A stretch of 64,000 nt of DNA from Rhodoferax lacus (GTDB lineage Bacteria > Pseudomonadota > Gammaproteobacteria > Burkholderiales > Burkholderiaceae_C). The stretch is from the NCBI RefSeq assembly GCF_003415675.1, contig NZ_QFZK01000002.1, positions 186,001 through 250,000 on the forward strand, written 5' to 3'. The position numbers and the translations under genes were made by a program. Position 1 is the first letter of the stretch. Each line of letters begins with the position of its first letter. The notes under the pieces were generated by a model, which was not told where the DNA came from, did not search any database, and was given only the letters and a program-made list of their open reading frames with translations. Shown here one piece after another: positions 9,435-20,100 of the stretch.

Positions 9435-9937
9435 CCACGGAAGTCTCGGCCACCGAACCAGATTGGTCTCGCGAAGCAAAGCCTTTTTGGGCCTGGCATC
9501 CAGCAAAGTCGTTACTGACCTGCATACGCGACTACCAGCGCGCAGCAAGTAGGCCTGGAGTGTTTGCCTTGGTGTGCAAGCACTACGCGAAATTCCGCCA
9601 CATATTTTGGGCCGCCATAACCGGGGCGGATATTCCCATTGCCTGCAAAATAGGCGGTGGCTTGTTGATTCCACATCCCAATGGAATCGTGATACATCCT
9701 GATGCTGTCATTGGGCCCAATTGCCTGATATTTCAACAGGTAACCATAGGTGGAGGTAACAGTGGCGTACCCACGGTAGGGGGGCATGTGGATATTGGCG
9801 CCGGCGCCAAAGTGCTGGGCGGTATCAAGCTGGGTAGTCATGCAAAAATTGGTGCGAACGCTGTTGTAATCATGGATGTACCGGAAAACTGCACCGCCGT
9901 AGGTGTGCCCGCCAAGTTGATGTTTAGAGACCATTAA
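9431..9937 (+). CDS. Second serine acetyltransferase-like hexapeptide enzyme
   Basis: 168 residues. The C-terminal two thirds form the hexapeptide beta-helix: GGGLLIPHPNGIVIHPDAVIG, VTIGGG, VDIGAGAKVLGGIKLG, IGANAVV and VPAKLM. The His in IPHPNG corresponds to the catalytic region of CysE-type acetyltransferases. Only the short N-terminus of EPS-locus forms is present, not the full alpha-helical SATase domain of biosynthetic CysE. It is the last gene of the coupled operon (ATGA overlap with the GT4). It probably acetylates a sugar hydroxyl. This and the gene at 3062 are similar in kind but clearly not duplicates of each other. Confidence 0.82.
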   Translation: MTTEVSATEPDWSREAKPFWAWHPAKSLLTCIRDYQRAASRPGVFALVCKHYAKFRHIFWAAITGADIPIACKIGGGLLIPHPNGIVIHPDAVIGPNCLIFQQVTIGGGNSGVPTVGGHVDIGAGAKVLGGIKLGSHAKIGANAVVIMDVPENCTAVGVPAKLMFRDH

Positions 9938-9992
9938 CCATTTGGTCAGATCAGTAAATTAACAATACACATATGAAAATCAAGGTGCAACA

Positions 9993-10961
9993 ATGAAAAC
10001 CAATGACACAAAGCCGCGTCAAGTGTTCATCGTGCTCAGTGCAAGTGCGCTTCCTTATGCAGAGAAAGGAATAGAGAGCTTGACAAAACATGTCATGGAG
10101 CCCATTTCCCTGACGTTGCTGACAGACGATGAAAGCGATAAAGTCAAAATAATTGATGCACTGACCAAGCTGAGTCTGGACACACGGCACACATGGCAGG
10201 TCTACAGCCAGGCAGATGCCGATCTCCGGGCTGAAACGCAGTTCAAACCCTATCCGAACTTGAGCAGGTTTCGTATGGGGCACCCATGCTGGCGCAAGAT
10301 TACCGACCCCCTTTTGTTTGCCGAAGCCGGGTCAGAAATCATCGTTCTGGACCCAGACCTTTACTTCCCCAATTTCTTCAAATTTGAGCCAACACCTGTA
10401 ACCGGGATTTACCTGATGTGGCAGCCACCTAGTTGCTTGCTGCCACATGAGACGGTAATGCGGGCCTACAACAGCGGCATTCCATTGGCACACCATGTTG
10501 ATATCGGTGTAGCACAATTGCGCAATAACCTCGACATGGCATGGCTCGACCAGTTGATAAAAACATTGGGTGGGGCAGATATACCCAGAGTTATGCACGT
10601 TGAGGCCATTGTATGGGCTGCGTTGGCAATGAAAGTCGGTGGCGGCTATTACGATCCAAGCCATTGGTATTGCTGGCAGTATCGGCAATGGAAGAGACTC
10701 TTGCTAAAGCTGGGCGTATCTGGGACGCGAATGCTTGCCATGGAGAATATCAAGAGTGTTAAATGTTTTCATGCAAGTGGGATTGCCAAATGGTGGGTGA
10801 AAAGTGCATGTGAGAGGAACCTTTTTCCAGCACCAAAGGAAGTATCCAATGCTTTGTCTATACGCTCTTTTATAGATATGCCATTGGCGATATATGAGCA
10901 CGACCAAAGGATAAAGAATTTGGCACGCAAACTTGGTTATTATGCCATTATGAAAAAGTAG
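9993..10961 (+). CDS. Putative glycosyltransferase with DxD motif
   Basis: 322 residues, family not recognised with certainty. Near residue 118 IIVLDPDLYF contains a DxD element preceded by a hydrophobic strand, as in GT-A/GT8-like enzymes. HHVDIGVAQLRN (residue ~165) and a late CFHASG (residue ~260) resemble the substrate and metal-binding His region of GT8-like proteins. The AAGGTG sequence six bases before the ATG is a good ribosome site. It lies just after the coupled operon, where composition starts to fall in GC. An EPS sugar transferase is the natural guess, but the donor and linkage are unknown. Confidence 0.55.
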   Translation: MKTNDTKPRQVFIVLSASALPYAEKGIESLTKHVMEPISLTLLTDDESDKVKIIDALTKLSLDTRHTWQVYSQADADLRAETQFKPYPNLSRFRMGHPCWRKITDPLLFAEAGSEIIVLDPDLYFPNFFKFEPTPVTGIYLMWQPPSCLLPHETVMRAYNSGIPLAHHVDIGVAQLRNNLDMAWLDQLIKTLGGADIPRVMHVEAIVWAALAMKVGGGYYDPSHWYCWQYRQWKRLLLKLGVSGTRMLAMENIKSVKCFHASGIAKWWVKSACERNLFPAPKEVSNALSIRSFIDMPLAIYEHDQRIKNLARKLGYYAIMKK

Positions 10962-10976
10962 GATAATCGTCGGAAT

Positions 10977-12020
10977 ATGAATGCTACTATTATGTATGCT
11001 GGACAAGCTAACCCGTTTGTTGGTTGGCTCGCGGTTGATGAATTTGCTGAACTACTTGCATATTATCTTGATGCGACGCTAGTGTCACCAAAACCCATTG
11101 ATCAAGGTCGCTTTGCAAATTTTGTAATGGGTAGAAGCAGGTTTGAGCCAATAGAATCACCAGGAGGCGATGTATTGGTAGTTGTTGCCCGGTCTCCTAA
11201 TGATCTCAATATGGCGAAATCTATTTCAGGATACAGAAAGAAATTTGCAAAGATTTATGGAATTATCACCGATTCATATCATGAAGAAGGCTATGTTGAC
11301 GTAACTTCAGAATTTGATGCAGTCTTTGTTACAGCACATGGTGATATGGATTATGTAAAAAATAAGTATAAAATAAATGTGCACCAGATGTACCAAGGTA
11401 TTGATACCTTGCGTTGGGGCCCACTTGCATCATCTATTCGCAGTGTTGATATAGTAGGTTTTGGTCGTATGCCAACCGCATATCAAGAAAAATTAATTCA
11501 AGCTTATCACCAACCATCTAATCCCTATTTATATCTGCATTCCCCTTTGGGAAATGTAAGAGGACCAACAGTGGGTTTGGAAAGAGGAATGCTTTTTAAA
11601 CTACTGCAGAGGTCTAAAATATCTTTAGCATTTAATCTCCATGTAGGTGCAACTGGCGATCGTCCGATATCTATGATGGTTACAAGTCGTTGGCTTGAAT
11701 CAATGTTGTCAGGTTGCATTGTTGCGGGTAAGCGCCCAGTGTCGCGTATGGCAGATGACATGCTGTCTTGGGAGAATTCAACGATTGAGCTATCTGATAA
11801 TGCAAATGAAGCAATTGAGGAGTTGGACAATATACTTGAAAATGAAGAACTCTATGCTTTACAGCGTATGAGTAACACTTACCATGTCATGACGAAGCAT
11901 GATTGGAGGTTTCGATTGAATGATTTGGGAAATAGTTTTCAACTCTCGTTCAATCAGCATCTCCTTAGAGATATCGAGATAGTTGAATATAATAGTCGAG
12001 CCTTTGTTGCTCATTATTAA
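10977..12020 (+). CDS. Putative GT-B type glycosyltransferase (CgeB-like)
   Basis: 347 residues, AT-rich. No strong signature is present, but the C-terminal part has SRWLESMLSGCIVAGKRP (residues ~238-255), matching the donor-site helix of glyco_trans_1_2/CgeB proteins (E-x-ML-x-G). Before it come IVGFGRMPTAYQEKLIQAY and an acidic/glycine-poor N-terminal domain. Start at 10977, 15 bases after the upstream stop. The protein probably transfers a sugar in EPS assembly, but no acceptor can be given. Confidence 0.5.
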   Translation: MNATIMYAGQANPFVGWLAVDEFAELLAYYLDATLVSPKPIDQGRFANFVMGRSRFEPIESPGGDVLVVVARSPNDLNMAKSISGYRKKFAKIYGIITDSYHEEGYVDVTSEFDAVFVTAHGDMDYVKNKYKINVHQMYQGIDTLRWGPLASSIRSVDIVGFGRMPTAYQEKLIQAYHQPSNPYLYLHSPLGNVRGPTVGLERGMLFKLLQRSKISLAFNLHVGATGDRPISMMVTSRWLESMLSGCIVAGKRPVSRMADDMLSWENSTIELSDNANEAIEELDNILENEELYALQRMSNTYHVMTKHDWRFRLNDLGNSFQLSFNQHLLRDIEIVEYNSRAFVAHY

Positions 12021-12024
12021 TATA

Positions 12025-13140
12025 ATGAGCAACAAATTTACGTCGGAATATGTGCCGCAACTTGATAGTTTGCGATTTTATGCAGTTCTATCAGTATTTA
12101 TAACTCATTTCATACCAAGTGGCGATCCAATAAAGGACGCTCTTCCATGGGGTGAATTGGGTGTCCAGTTTTTTTTCGCACTTAGTGGTTACCTAATAAC
12201 TGGAATTCTACTTTCTGCAAGGTTGCAAATGGAATCTGGAGATGACATCGGGGCACTGCTCAGAAATTTTTACATTCGCCGTGTGCTGAGGCTTTTTCCT
12301 GTATATTATTTATATTTGACAGCGGTGCTGGTGAGTTTGGCAGCTGCACGCGAGCATATATGGGCGTTCTTTCTATATATCCAAAACTTTCTGTTTGCAG
12401 ATAATCCAGCTATCTTTAGTAAGATGTTAGCTCACTTCTGGACGTTGGCTGTAGAAGAGCAATTCTATTTAATTTGGCCATTTTTACTTCTGTTCACACC
12501 ATTATCTAAAATACTTAAATCTATTTTGATAGTGATTTTAATTGGCCCCATATTCAGGATTCTTGGCTTGAATTTCGGATTTACAGAATTTCAAGTAAAT
12601 ATGATGATGCCAGCCCATTTTGATACATTTGGTATAGGCGGCATGTTGGCTGCGGTTAACTTATTAAAGCCAACCTATAACAGAACTATGGGCCATATAT
12701 GTCTGGTTATAGGTACACCGCTAATGATTGTATATCTGACACTTCATAGGATGCATGAATATGCTGCGTACGAACTTCTTTTGGGACCACTAGGCGCTGG
12801 CTTGTTTTTCACATCTATTCTTTGGCACGTAGGTGGCCGCCGCGGAAGATATTCGATGACATTATTAAATTTCCCAGTCACTGTCTATCTTGGTCGCATA
12901 AGCTATGGAATGTATGTTATTCATTTTAATGTCCCTGGACTGATGCGAGAAAAAATTCTTCCAAGATTAAACTTAACAATATCAGATATGCCATGGCTAA
13001 ACTTCATTCTATACGGCCTGACAACAGTAGCGTTATCAGCGCTAAGTTGGCATTTTCTTGAAAAATTTGTAAATCAATTAAAAATTTATTTTCCTTACAA
13101 AGTTAAATCTAATTTGTATAGACCCATAAACGGCGGGTAA
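12025..13140 (+). CDS. Acyltransferase 3 (OafA/YrhL type), membrane
   Basis: 371 residues from the ATG at 12025 (MSNKFTSEYVPQLDSLR). An in-frame ATG at 11983 lies inside the upstream gene. The family motifs are seen in order: QLDSLRFYAVLSVFITH with the catalytic-type His, FFFALSGYLITGIL, FYIRRVLRLFPVYY, and FWTLAVEEQFYLIWP. About ten hydrophobic helices follow. These inner-membrane enzymes O-acylate (usually acetylate) exported polysaccharides. There is no fused SGNH domain here, unlike the 31.5 kb homologue. Four bases separate it from the preceding stop. Confidence 0.87.
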   Translation: MSNKFTSEYVPQLDSLRFYAVLSVFITHFIPSGDPIKDALPWGELGVQFFFALSGYLITGILLSARLQMESGDDIGALLRNFYIRRVLRLFPVYYLYLTAVLVSLAAAREHIWAFFLYIQNFLFADNPAIFSKMLAHFWTLAVEEQFYLIWPFLLLFTPLSKILKSILIVILIGPIFRILGLNFGFTEFQVNMMMPAHFDTFGIGGMLAAVNLLKPTYNRTMGHICLVIGTPLMIVYLTLHRMHEYAAYELLLGPLGAGLFFTSILWHVGGRRGRYSMTLLNFPVTVYLGRISYGMYVIHFNVPGLMREKILPRLNLTISDMPWLNFILYGLTTVALSALSWHFLEKFVNQLKIYFPYKVKSNLYRPINGG

Positions 13141-14325
13141 TTATGCCTTGCGGTCGAATTGATCTAGAGAAAATGCTTGAAGTGCTAATAAATCATCAGG
13201 CGAACCTGAGATCCAGCGCGTTATCAGTTCACCTGTTTTTAAAGGTACCTGAATTGCAGACCAAGCTTCGGCCGAAGATTTCGATACTTCAAGATATTTT
13301 GTCGGATTGCGTATTAGAGTTTCAATCGCATCGGCAAGTGAACTAGCATTACCCTCTTCAAACATTAGAACACCATCTTGATTACCCAAAACCGGTACGA
13401 ACATGGGGTGACTCGATACTAGGAGAGGTGTGCGAGAACACAGACCCTCATAGATGGCCATTGGCAAACCTTCTGGGTATGTATGACGACTTGGAACTAC
13501 AACCGCATCATGATTGCGCATATATTGAAGCACATCAGAATTGGAGACGCGACCTTTAAAGTCTACGTACTCAGAAATACCCCATCGAGCGGCTCTTAAT
13601 CTCATTTCATCAATTGCGCCGGTGCCTGCGATTGTTACTCGTACATCTACCCTTCTGCTACGTAGTATGGCTGCGGCCTCAATCAAATCGCCGACACCTT
13701 TCGACTCAAGTACTGAACCGACATAAAAAAGTGTAAATTCTTTCGATGGGTCCGGAGCAGACTTTGGCATATTCATCTCTGGCGTAGCATGTGCTGGCCA
13801 ATCCCAAGGCAAAATCTTATTTGAATGAACGCCGATCTTCACCAAGTTGCGGGAGGCCGGGAAATTGTGATTTGTTATGAATTCAAATTTCTTTAAATTT
13901 AGAATTCTTGCAAGTAAGCCTTCAAAAAAACGGCCACGTATTGATGTACTGGAGAAACTGTCTGCAAAGTTGGGAAGAACTCTTTTACATCGAAATAATC
14001 CCCACATAAGTACAGGCATCAGTGGTGTACTCACTATGAGATGCGATGGTTTGAGGTCCTCTAGGGTCTTAAATAGAGCCCATAATTTCCGATTGTTAGT
14101 CCACCCCGTCCCAATTGATCGAACGCCGTTTGGGAGCAAATCATCATGAGATTTTGACGGTAAAGCTATTACTGTTACATCCATAGACCTGGCAAGACCA
14201 CCAACGAACTCGATGGAGTAGCGCTGAGCGGCATAATTCTCAGGCCCGCCCGCTGCAAAGCGTTGAAAAGCCTCGCGGTAGTCGCCATATTGAACAAAAA
14301 CGATGTGGTTACGGCTTGGGTTCAT
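13141..14325 (-). CDS. Glycosyltransferase family 4, minus strand
   Basis: 394 residues from the ATG at 14325 (MNPSRNHIVFVQYGDYREAF). Upstream in-frame codons to 14442 encode a hydrophobic, Phe-rich stretch without family similarity. The C-terminal donor domain shows FTLFYVGSVLESKGVGDLIEA and the E-x7-E pattern in PEGLPMAIYEGLCSRTPLL (residues ~305-323), typical of GT4. GGPENYAAQRYSIEFVGGLA near residue 22 resembles the GG-based acceptor loop. It is convergent with the acyltransferase gene: the two stop codons are adjacent. It faces away from the 14481 gene, so the 155 bases between them should hold two promoters. Confidence 0.85.
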   Translation of the reverse strand: MNPSRNHIVFVQYGDYREAFQRFAAGGPENYAAQRYSIEFVGGLARSMDVTVIALPSKSHDDLLPNGVRSIGTGWTNNRKLWALFKTLEDLKPSHLIVSTPLMPVLMWGLFRCKRVLPNFADSFSSTSIRGRFFEGLLARILNLKKFEFITNHNFPASRNLVKIGVHSNKILPWDWPAHATPEMNMPKSAPDPSKEFTLFYVGSVLESKGVGDLIEAAAILRSRRVDVRVTIAGTGAIDEMRLRAARWGISEYVDFKGRVSNSDVLQYMRNHDAVVVPSRHTYPEGLPMAIYEGLCSRTPLLVSSHPMFVPVLGNQDGVLMFEEGNASSLADAIETLIRNPTKYLEVSKSSAEAWSAIQVPLKTGELITRWISGSPDDLLALQAFSLDQFDRKA

Positions 14326-14480
14326 TGGAATAGGTGATCCGGTAAAAAAACAGATTAAATCGTCAATATGTAATTTAAATAAGCTTAAATTTATAAGAGT
14401 AAAGTAAAATGATTGGAAGGAATAAAATTTCCAAAAAAACACATCGTGTACCTATTAAGATAGTATTGAGGTAAATTACT

Positions 14481-15440
14481 TTGAAAAGAAATGTTGCATT
14501 GGACACGTTAAAGATTGGCTTGGCGTTTATGGTGGTTGGATTACACGCCAGATTTTTATCTGACGTAAGTCCACTCGCCGAGTATTTGACTGTAAATGGA
14601 ATTTTTCGTATTGCTGTACCCATTTTCTTTCTGATCAATGGTTATTTCTTTTATCCGACAATTGTAAGTGGTCGACAGCGAATGTGGATTAGAAAGGTAC
14701 TTGTGTTGTACATACTATGGATGATACTATACTCTCCGTTTTGGATTAGATTTCCATTTTTTGGATCAGTACAAAATGTGAGTTCAACACTACTGGAAAT
14801 AGTAAAAGGATATTATCATTTATGGTATGTTGTAGGCATGGTAGGAGCGGCGTCTACATTAATAGTACTTCAAAATATAGACATTAGAAATTTGAAAGCA
14901 GTTATCTTAATCTGTTTTCTTTCGGGTGTCTGTATTCAATATTTTGGAGCTTTCCATTTAATCAATAATAATTATATAGATAAAATATTAAATATGAATG
15001 CCGTTCACAAGAACTTCCTTTTTGTATCTTTTCCATTTTTTGCCATTGGATTTATACTGAATAAATATAAAATAGTCGAATTGGTGTCTATGAGAGCCGC
15101 GGTTAGACTAAGTCTTCTGGGGTGTATGGCACTAATCGGTGAGTCATATTTCAATAGTTTTAAATTGCCTATGGATTTGGGAGTGGATAATTTAGCTTCA
15201 TTAATAATTGTCTGTCCGGCAATTTTTATTCTATTCCTTAAGTTGCAAATATCAAGCAATAGCAAGCAGTTGTCAAATTATTCCAGTGGAATATATTTCA
15301 TCCACATATTGGTCCTTCAATTTTTAGACCAATACAAATCGTTAGGTGAAACACTAATCACGATCTTAGTATTTCTTATATCCGGAGTCTTGTCTTACTT
15401 TATTATAGAAATAAACAAAAGAGTGCGATTTATACTTTAG
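14481..15440 (+). CDS. Acyltransferase 3-like integral membrane protein, TTG start
   Basis: 319 residues with about ten hydrophobic helices. The N-terminus VALDTLKIGLAFMVVGLHARFLS with a late His, then FRIAVPIFFLINGYFF and YYHLWYVVGMV, is the shortened acyltransferase_3 pattern seen in capsule O-acetyltransferases. The start is TTG, preceded by GAGGT at the right spacing; no in-frame ATG exists nearby. Very AT-rich, more than any neighbour, which suggests separate acquisition. It could O-acetylate the polymer, or be a different transmembrane acyl carrier of this superfamily. Confidence 0.75.
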   Translation: MKRNVALDTLKIGLAFMVVGLHARFLSDVSPLAEYLTVNGIFRIAVPIFFLINGYFFYPTIVSGRQRMWIRKVLVLYILWMILYSPFWIRFPFFGSVQNVSSTLLEIVKGYYHLWYVVGMVGAASTLIVLQNIDIRNLKAVILICFLSGVCIQYFGAFHLINNNYIDKILNMNAVHKNFLFVSFPFFAIGFILNKYKIVELVSMRAAVRLSLLGCMALIGESYFNSFKLPMDLGVDNLASLIIVCPAIFILFLKLQISSNSKQLSNYSSGIYFIHILVLQFLDQYKSLGETLITILVFLISGVLSYFIIEINKRVRFIL

Positions 15441-15571
15441 GGTACTTTGGTGTAACTTTTGGCTGATCTTTTGCATTGGTTTCCTATTTTAAAAAATGTT
15501 CGTATAAATACCATTCATGTTGAAAAAAATCATGAGGTGCGTGCATTTATTTTAGAAATATATAATATGAA

Positions 15572-16567
15572 TTAAACCAACTTCTTCAAAATTTGCTGCA
15601 CAAGTGCTTGTAGTGCTCCAGCGGCAAATGGATCATTTCTAAATATAAAAAGCATGAATTTTGAGTATACTGTTTGGACTCTAAGCCAAGACTTATCTTC
15701 AGTTAGAAGTTTCTCATATTGACGTGCCGTGCATACGTAGGGAGATAATTCAAGAAAAATTCGAGTATAGTAATCTCTAATATTCAAAAATGGACTTACA
15801 TTGTTTTTCATGAGCCAAGGTTTCGTACTTGCCATTGCATGAATTATTGATGGATGGCGATCACTATTTTTCAATATAAGACGCTGCCTGAAAGTTAGGG
15901 CAGAAATGCCTTGATGATGAAGTATGTCATTAGGGTGTTTTAATAATAGAACTTTGAGTGAAGCATACTTTTTAGATGCAACCAACGCACTGAGTGCATC
16001 CTGATCACCCAGCATAAGGGTGTTCCTAAGTGATACAGGCTTTTTCTGAGAATCTTGATATTGAGGCAGCTTAAGTAATTTAGCCCAGTCTTCAAGAAAA
16101 TCTTTGTGCACTTCATCGACTAGCACCAATGCTGAGTTGATTGCTCCATCAATGGCATTTTTCTGAGGCTCTAGGTCGAAGGCCTCCGCTCTAAAATTCG
16201 AACCATTTGGGTAACTATGTGGATCCAGTGTTGAAACCAAAGTCTGTTCAGGTAAGTCTGCAAGCCAAGTAATTCTACTGTCGAGGATGATATCGGTATC
16301 CAACCATAGACATGTCTTTGCACCCGTCCGTAATCCGTCGATCAATACATGTGGTTTGATGTTGTAGCTACCTGTTCCTTCAAGTGCTTTGGTTATCAAT
16401 TCAATATTCGGGATATTTTCAATCCATGTTTTAAATGATATGTTCGGTGACGGAAAATGTAAACGAATTGTTAGTTCTGGATGAAATTTCCTAATGGAGA
16501 TTATGAGGAGCTTTACCGCGACTACATGCGTCTCTCTGTCTTCATAGAGGCAAATTAATGGATTCAT
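15572..16567 (-). CDS. Putative GT8/GT-A-like glycosyltransferase
   Basis: 331 residues, not recognised beyond fold level. Residues ~85-95 read TCLWLDTDIILDSRI, a hydrophobic strand followed by DxD, which is the metal and nucleotide-sugar site of GT-A enzymes. LGDQDALSALV (residue ~200) and LLLKHPNDILHHQG with paired His follow, as in many proteins annotated as nucleotide-diphospho-sugar transferases. No membrane helix is evident. AT-rich like the neighbouring 11-17 kb region. The 131 bases between this stop and the convergent gene at 15440 show nothing identifiable. Confidence 0.5.
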   Translation of the reverse strand: MNPLICLYEDRETHVVAVKLLIISIRKFHPELTIRLHFPSPNISFKTWIENIPNIELITKALEGTGSYNIKPHVLIDGLRTGAKTCLWLDTDIILDSRITWLADLPEQTLVSTLDPHSYPNGSNFRAEAFDLEPQKNAIDGAINSALVLVDEVHKDFLEDWAKLLKLPQYQDSQKKPVSLRNTLMLGDQDALSALVASKKYASLKVLLLKHPNDILHHQGISALTFRQRLILKNSDRHPSIIHAMASTKPWLMKNNVSPFLNIRDYYTRIFLELSPYVCTARQYEKLLTEDKSWLRVQTVYSKFMLFIFRNDPFAAGALQALVQQILKKLV

Positions 16568-16746
16568 TGCTGTTTTCGATAATTCGGATTAATTTATCTA
16601 CCAGGTTGCCGTCAAAATATATATTCATTTAGAATTATAGATTCCTTTTTGCTAATTGTTAGCTTACTCTGCTCATATCACCAAATTGTGAAGGATTTTA
16701 GACTGTCGAATATCGTACTGATGCCCAAATATTGACCATGCATATT

Positions 16747-17088
16747 CTATTTTTGCGGAGACCACATTGCTCGTGCTATTTTATCGTGATCGCTACCAGG
16801 TGAATTCTTCATGTACTGAAGTGCGAGCGTACACATACTATTGTCTGATGGATTTTTTATGTTGTAATTTTTCATGTAGTCACTGTACGCTGAATACTTA
16901 ACTCTTCCCGCTCCAGATAAAATTATGCTTCCATTTTGTGCGGCGTTGCCAGTATTTACTCGTGCAAAACAGATGCCTAGTTGCATTTGGCGTATGCATT
17001 CTCTCTCAATTTCTTCAGGAGTCGATGCGTATACCGATGCACTACTTAAAATTAGAAAATAAAATAATGCTCGTGTTAGTGAATTCAT
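16747..17088 (-). CDS. Small secreted protein of unknown function
   Basis: 113 residues. The first ~21 (MNSLTRALFYFLILSSASVYA) are a clear Sec signal peptide with predicted cleavage after VYA, giving a mature protein near 10 kDa. Three Cys residues (ECIRQ, GICFA, SMCTLAL) are present in the mature part. It lies 39 bases downstream of the G8-domain gene on the same strand, so the two could be co-transcribed and the product could be a partner of that lipoprotein in the envelope. No family recognised. Upstream at 16568-16746 the DNA is AT-rich with no gene. Confidence 0.6.
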   Translation of the reverse strand: MNSLTRALFYFLILSSASVYASTPEEIERECIRQMQLGICFARVNTGNAAQNGSIILSGAGRVKYSAYSDYMKNYNIKNPSDNSMCTLALQYMKNSPGSDHDKIARAMWSPQK

Positions 17089-17127
17089 GAAAGTATCATT
17101 AATTTTCTTTTTTGTGTTGCTTTTTAT

Positions 17128-20100
17128 TTATATGGTAATAATCACTAACGCTGGCTTATATTCGGTGTTGATAATTCCAGTGTATGTGGTATTTGAGATT
17201 ATTGGGTAAACTTTTATTTTGAGCCATATTGTATTTTGTGATGTGTCTTTGAAATAAATTAAACCAGTTGTATCGGCTATGACATTGGCTAAACTTCCGG
17301 TTGACGTCAGAAAACGACCGCGTCCGGCGCCAACTGCAGTAGCTGTTGAAGCTTGGGAGCAAATTGCGCGACCAGTACCATCTCGGGCAATACTAGTACC
17401 ATTTCCCCCTTGTTGGTAAACAACAGGATTCAGAGAAGAGTCAAAAGGTACCCCAATAAGAAAAATATCCGATATGTTTTTCTGTAGGTTAATTTCAAAT
17501 TCACAGTAATTTCCTAGAGGAATGCCTGGAAAGGTTAGTTTGTATCGACCGCCTTGATGGGCAGCAAAGTGCCTCATGTTCCCAAGCATTACTGAAGTAT
17601 TGCCATCGGGTATATTCCAGTTTCCAACCTCAGCACCGTTTGAGTCTTGACGACTAACGCCGATTGCGCCTTGAAAGCTGTAAAGATTTCTATCAGTCGC
17701 ATTTTTTAAGTAGCTAATCCCAAAATACTGATCCGTTGTGACCTTGCCGTTAGATGGCACACCTGGCGTTATATCGACTGGAGCGGTTGCACTATATGTA
17801 AAAAAGGGATCGTCATAAACCCAATACTTTCCTTGAACTCCAAACACTCCATTCTTGTCATATATTGCACCGGCAATAGCCCAATTGCGATTGAACATGG
17901 TAGCGCCATCCTTAAATGATGGTAGCGTTCTAAATGGAGCGTCACAGTCTATTTGCTTTAAATTTGTGTTTTCGCTAAAGGAAAATATACCTTGTATGTA
18001 CAAGTCCCATAATCTAAACAATCCGCCGCCAGTATACGTACTTGTTCCATAGTCTTGTGCTCCTGCTATGCGTTTGTAGCCAACAGCAATAATATCTTTG
18101 AAATTGAGCAGTTCATGGTAGGTTGCAAATGCTGCACGATAACTAGAAACTCTTTTTGATGTAGAGTTATTCATTGATTCAGCTACCACTAGAGAGTTAC
18201 GCATAACGGATGTCTCTATCGTGGCTTGGCCAAATACGTCCATTCCTGCATTATCAGCACATACAAATTTTTGGTATTGACCTTCGTCTATTCGATTGCT
18301 ATAACCGCCCGCGGAGTTTTTGAATGTGTTAACTCTTGTAACAGGGTTAGAGAAAAAACTAGCCATATATCTGGATTGAGTCGTATTGCCCAGATCATCT
18401 TCAACTATATCGTTCGTCAAAACTCCGGCACCTTTGTTGCCAATTGCCCAGTTATCATCCAATAAAGTAATTGGAGTATTGATGGGCGCAATAGAAACCT
18501 TTGTACTCAAACCAAAGCACTTTGTGGCGAATGAGTTCCACATGCCGGAGCCTTCACTGTCATTGATCCAGTTGCTCTGAAATGTATTTCGTGGATTTGT
18601 ATTCCATATTCCTGCGGAACCATTGGTTGTGTTAACTCCAAGCGGCTGTGGAGAGCAGGCCTGATCATGGTTCTGTAAACGATTTGAAAGAGTTGGTGCA
18701 CGAATTTTCATTACTACATTGTTTGTAATAACGTTGTCCTGTTCTGATCCATCTTCGAGGAAAATTGCGTGTCCTGTTATGTCAAAACCAACATTTGAGT
18801 CCAGTATTACGCCATGAGTACCATGAATGGTTATCATGCGTTGGCTGGATTCGGAAAACGAGCAGTTCTTTGCATAATTGCCGACCACCGGAGCAATGAA
18901 TGCACCACTGGACACGGCATCCATGCCACTGGACATGACATAACTCATCATGTGCCAATGGATCGGGTAACGGCCGAGTGCGCCCGCTTGCCCTACTCTG
19001 CGGAATTGAACTCCGTCCAGTTTTATGGAGGTGGCATTGCCCATAAACATGCAATGAGCACCAAATTTAGCGGATGTCCAGGCCGTATCATTCGCACCCT
19101 GAACAATAATATTTCTGGTCAAGTTAATGACGAATGCACGCTCATCCAAGGCAGTGGGAGTCCCCAAGGGGCCACTTGTAGTTTCCCAAGCCTTGTTTGT
19201 AGTAATGCCTGTGACCGATTCGCCAGTTACCGAAGAGGGCTGGTCCGTTACATACTGGATAACGCCCCACCGTTTGCTTGCAATAGCCGTTCTGGTGGTT
19301 ATGCTGTTGAGTCCGGTGTTAACGCTAGCAAGTACGAGTTTTTCAGGAACCGACACGCCGTAAAAGTCAGTGGTCCCGATAACAATCTCGTCATTAGCCC
19401 TCCAGCCCGTATTGTCAATAACCGTAAAGCTGGATGCTCCTGCGGCCGCGTGTGCAGCAAGTTTGGTGCGCTTGGTTGCTGGGGCAACTCCAACCAGGGA
19501 CAGTCTGCCACCAGATTCCACCCGAATAGATCTTCCTTCCCCGCTGTTCGTAAAGCCCATGCTTGTTCCCAGCACGGTGCGCCTGACTCGGCTCGCTTCT
19601 GAGCCATTCAGCGTAATTGTGGCGGTCAGGTTGGCCGGAAAAGGCGCGGCCTCTGTTCCAATCTGTAGGGCCCCGGAGCCCATGATGTTGATGTTGCCGG
19701 TCGTCAGGCTGATGCTTTTGCTGTCGGGGGATGTGGGGTCCAAGGACCTCAAGGTGCCAAATATCGTCAAAGTGCCACAGACACAGTCCCCATCCAAGAA
19801 GACCGTCTGGGCCGAGCTGATGTAGATGTTGTCCGATGCAGTGGGAACAAATCCCGAGGGTACTCCAGCTGCCGCCCATGTCAGCGGGTTGGACCAATAG
19901 CCGCTCTTGGAGGGCGATGCCGGTGGTGTGGTGGGTGGGGTAATGACGCTGCCGTCGCCTGTGCCAGAGCTGGGGTTGGACACGGTGCCAGTGCCACCGC
20001 CTGAGCCTGACCCTGCGCTGGTGCTCGCGTTGGCACTGGAACTGGAGCTGCTTCCGCCGCCACCGCCACCGCATGCTGTGACGGCTGCTTGTATGGCGGC

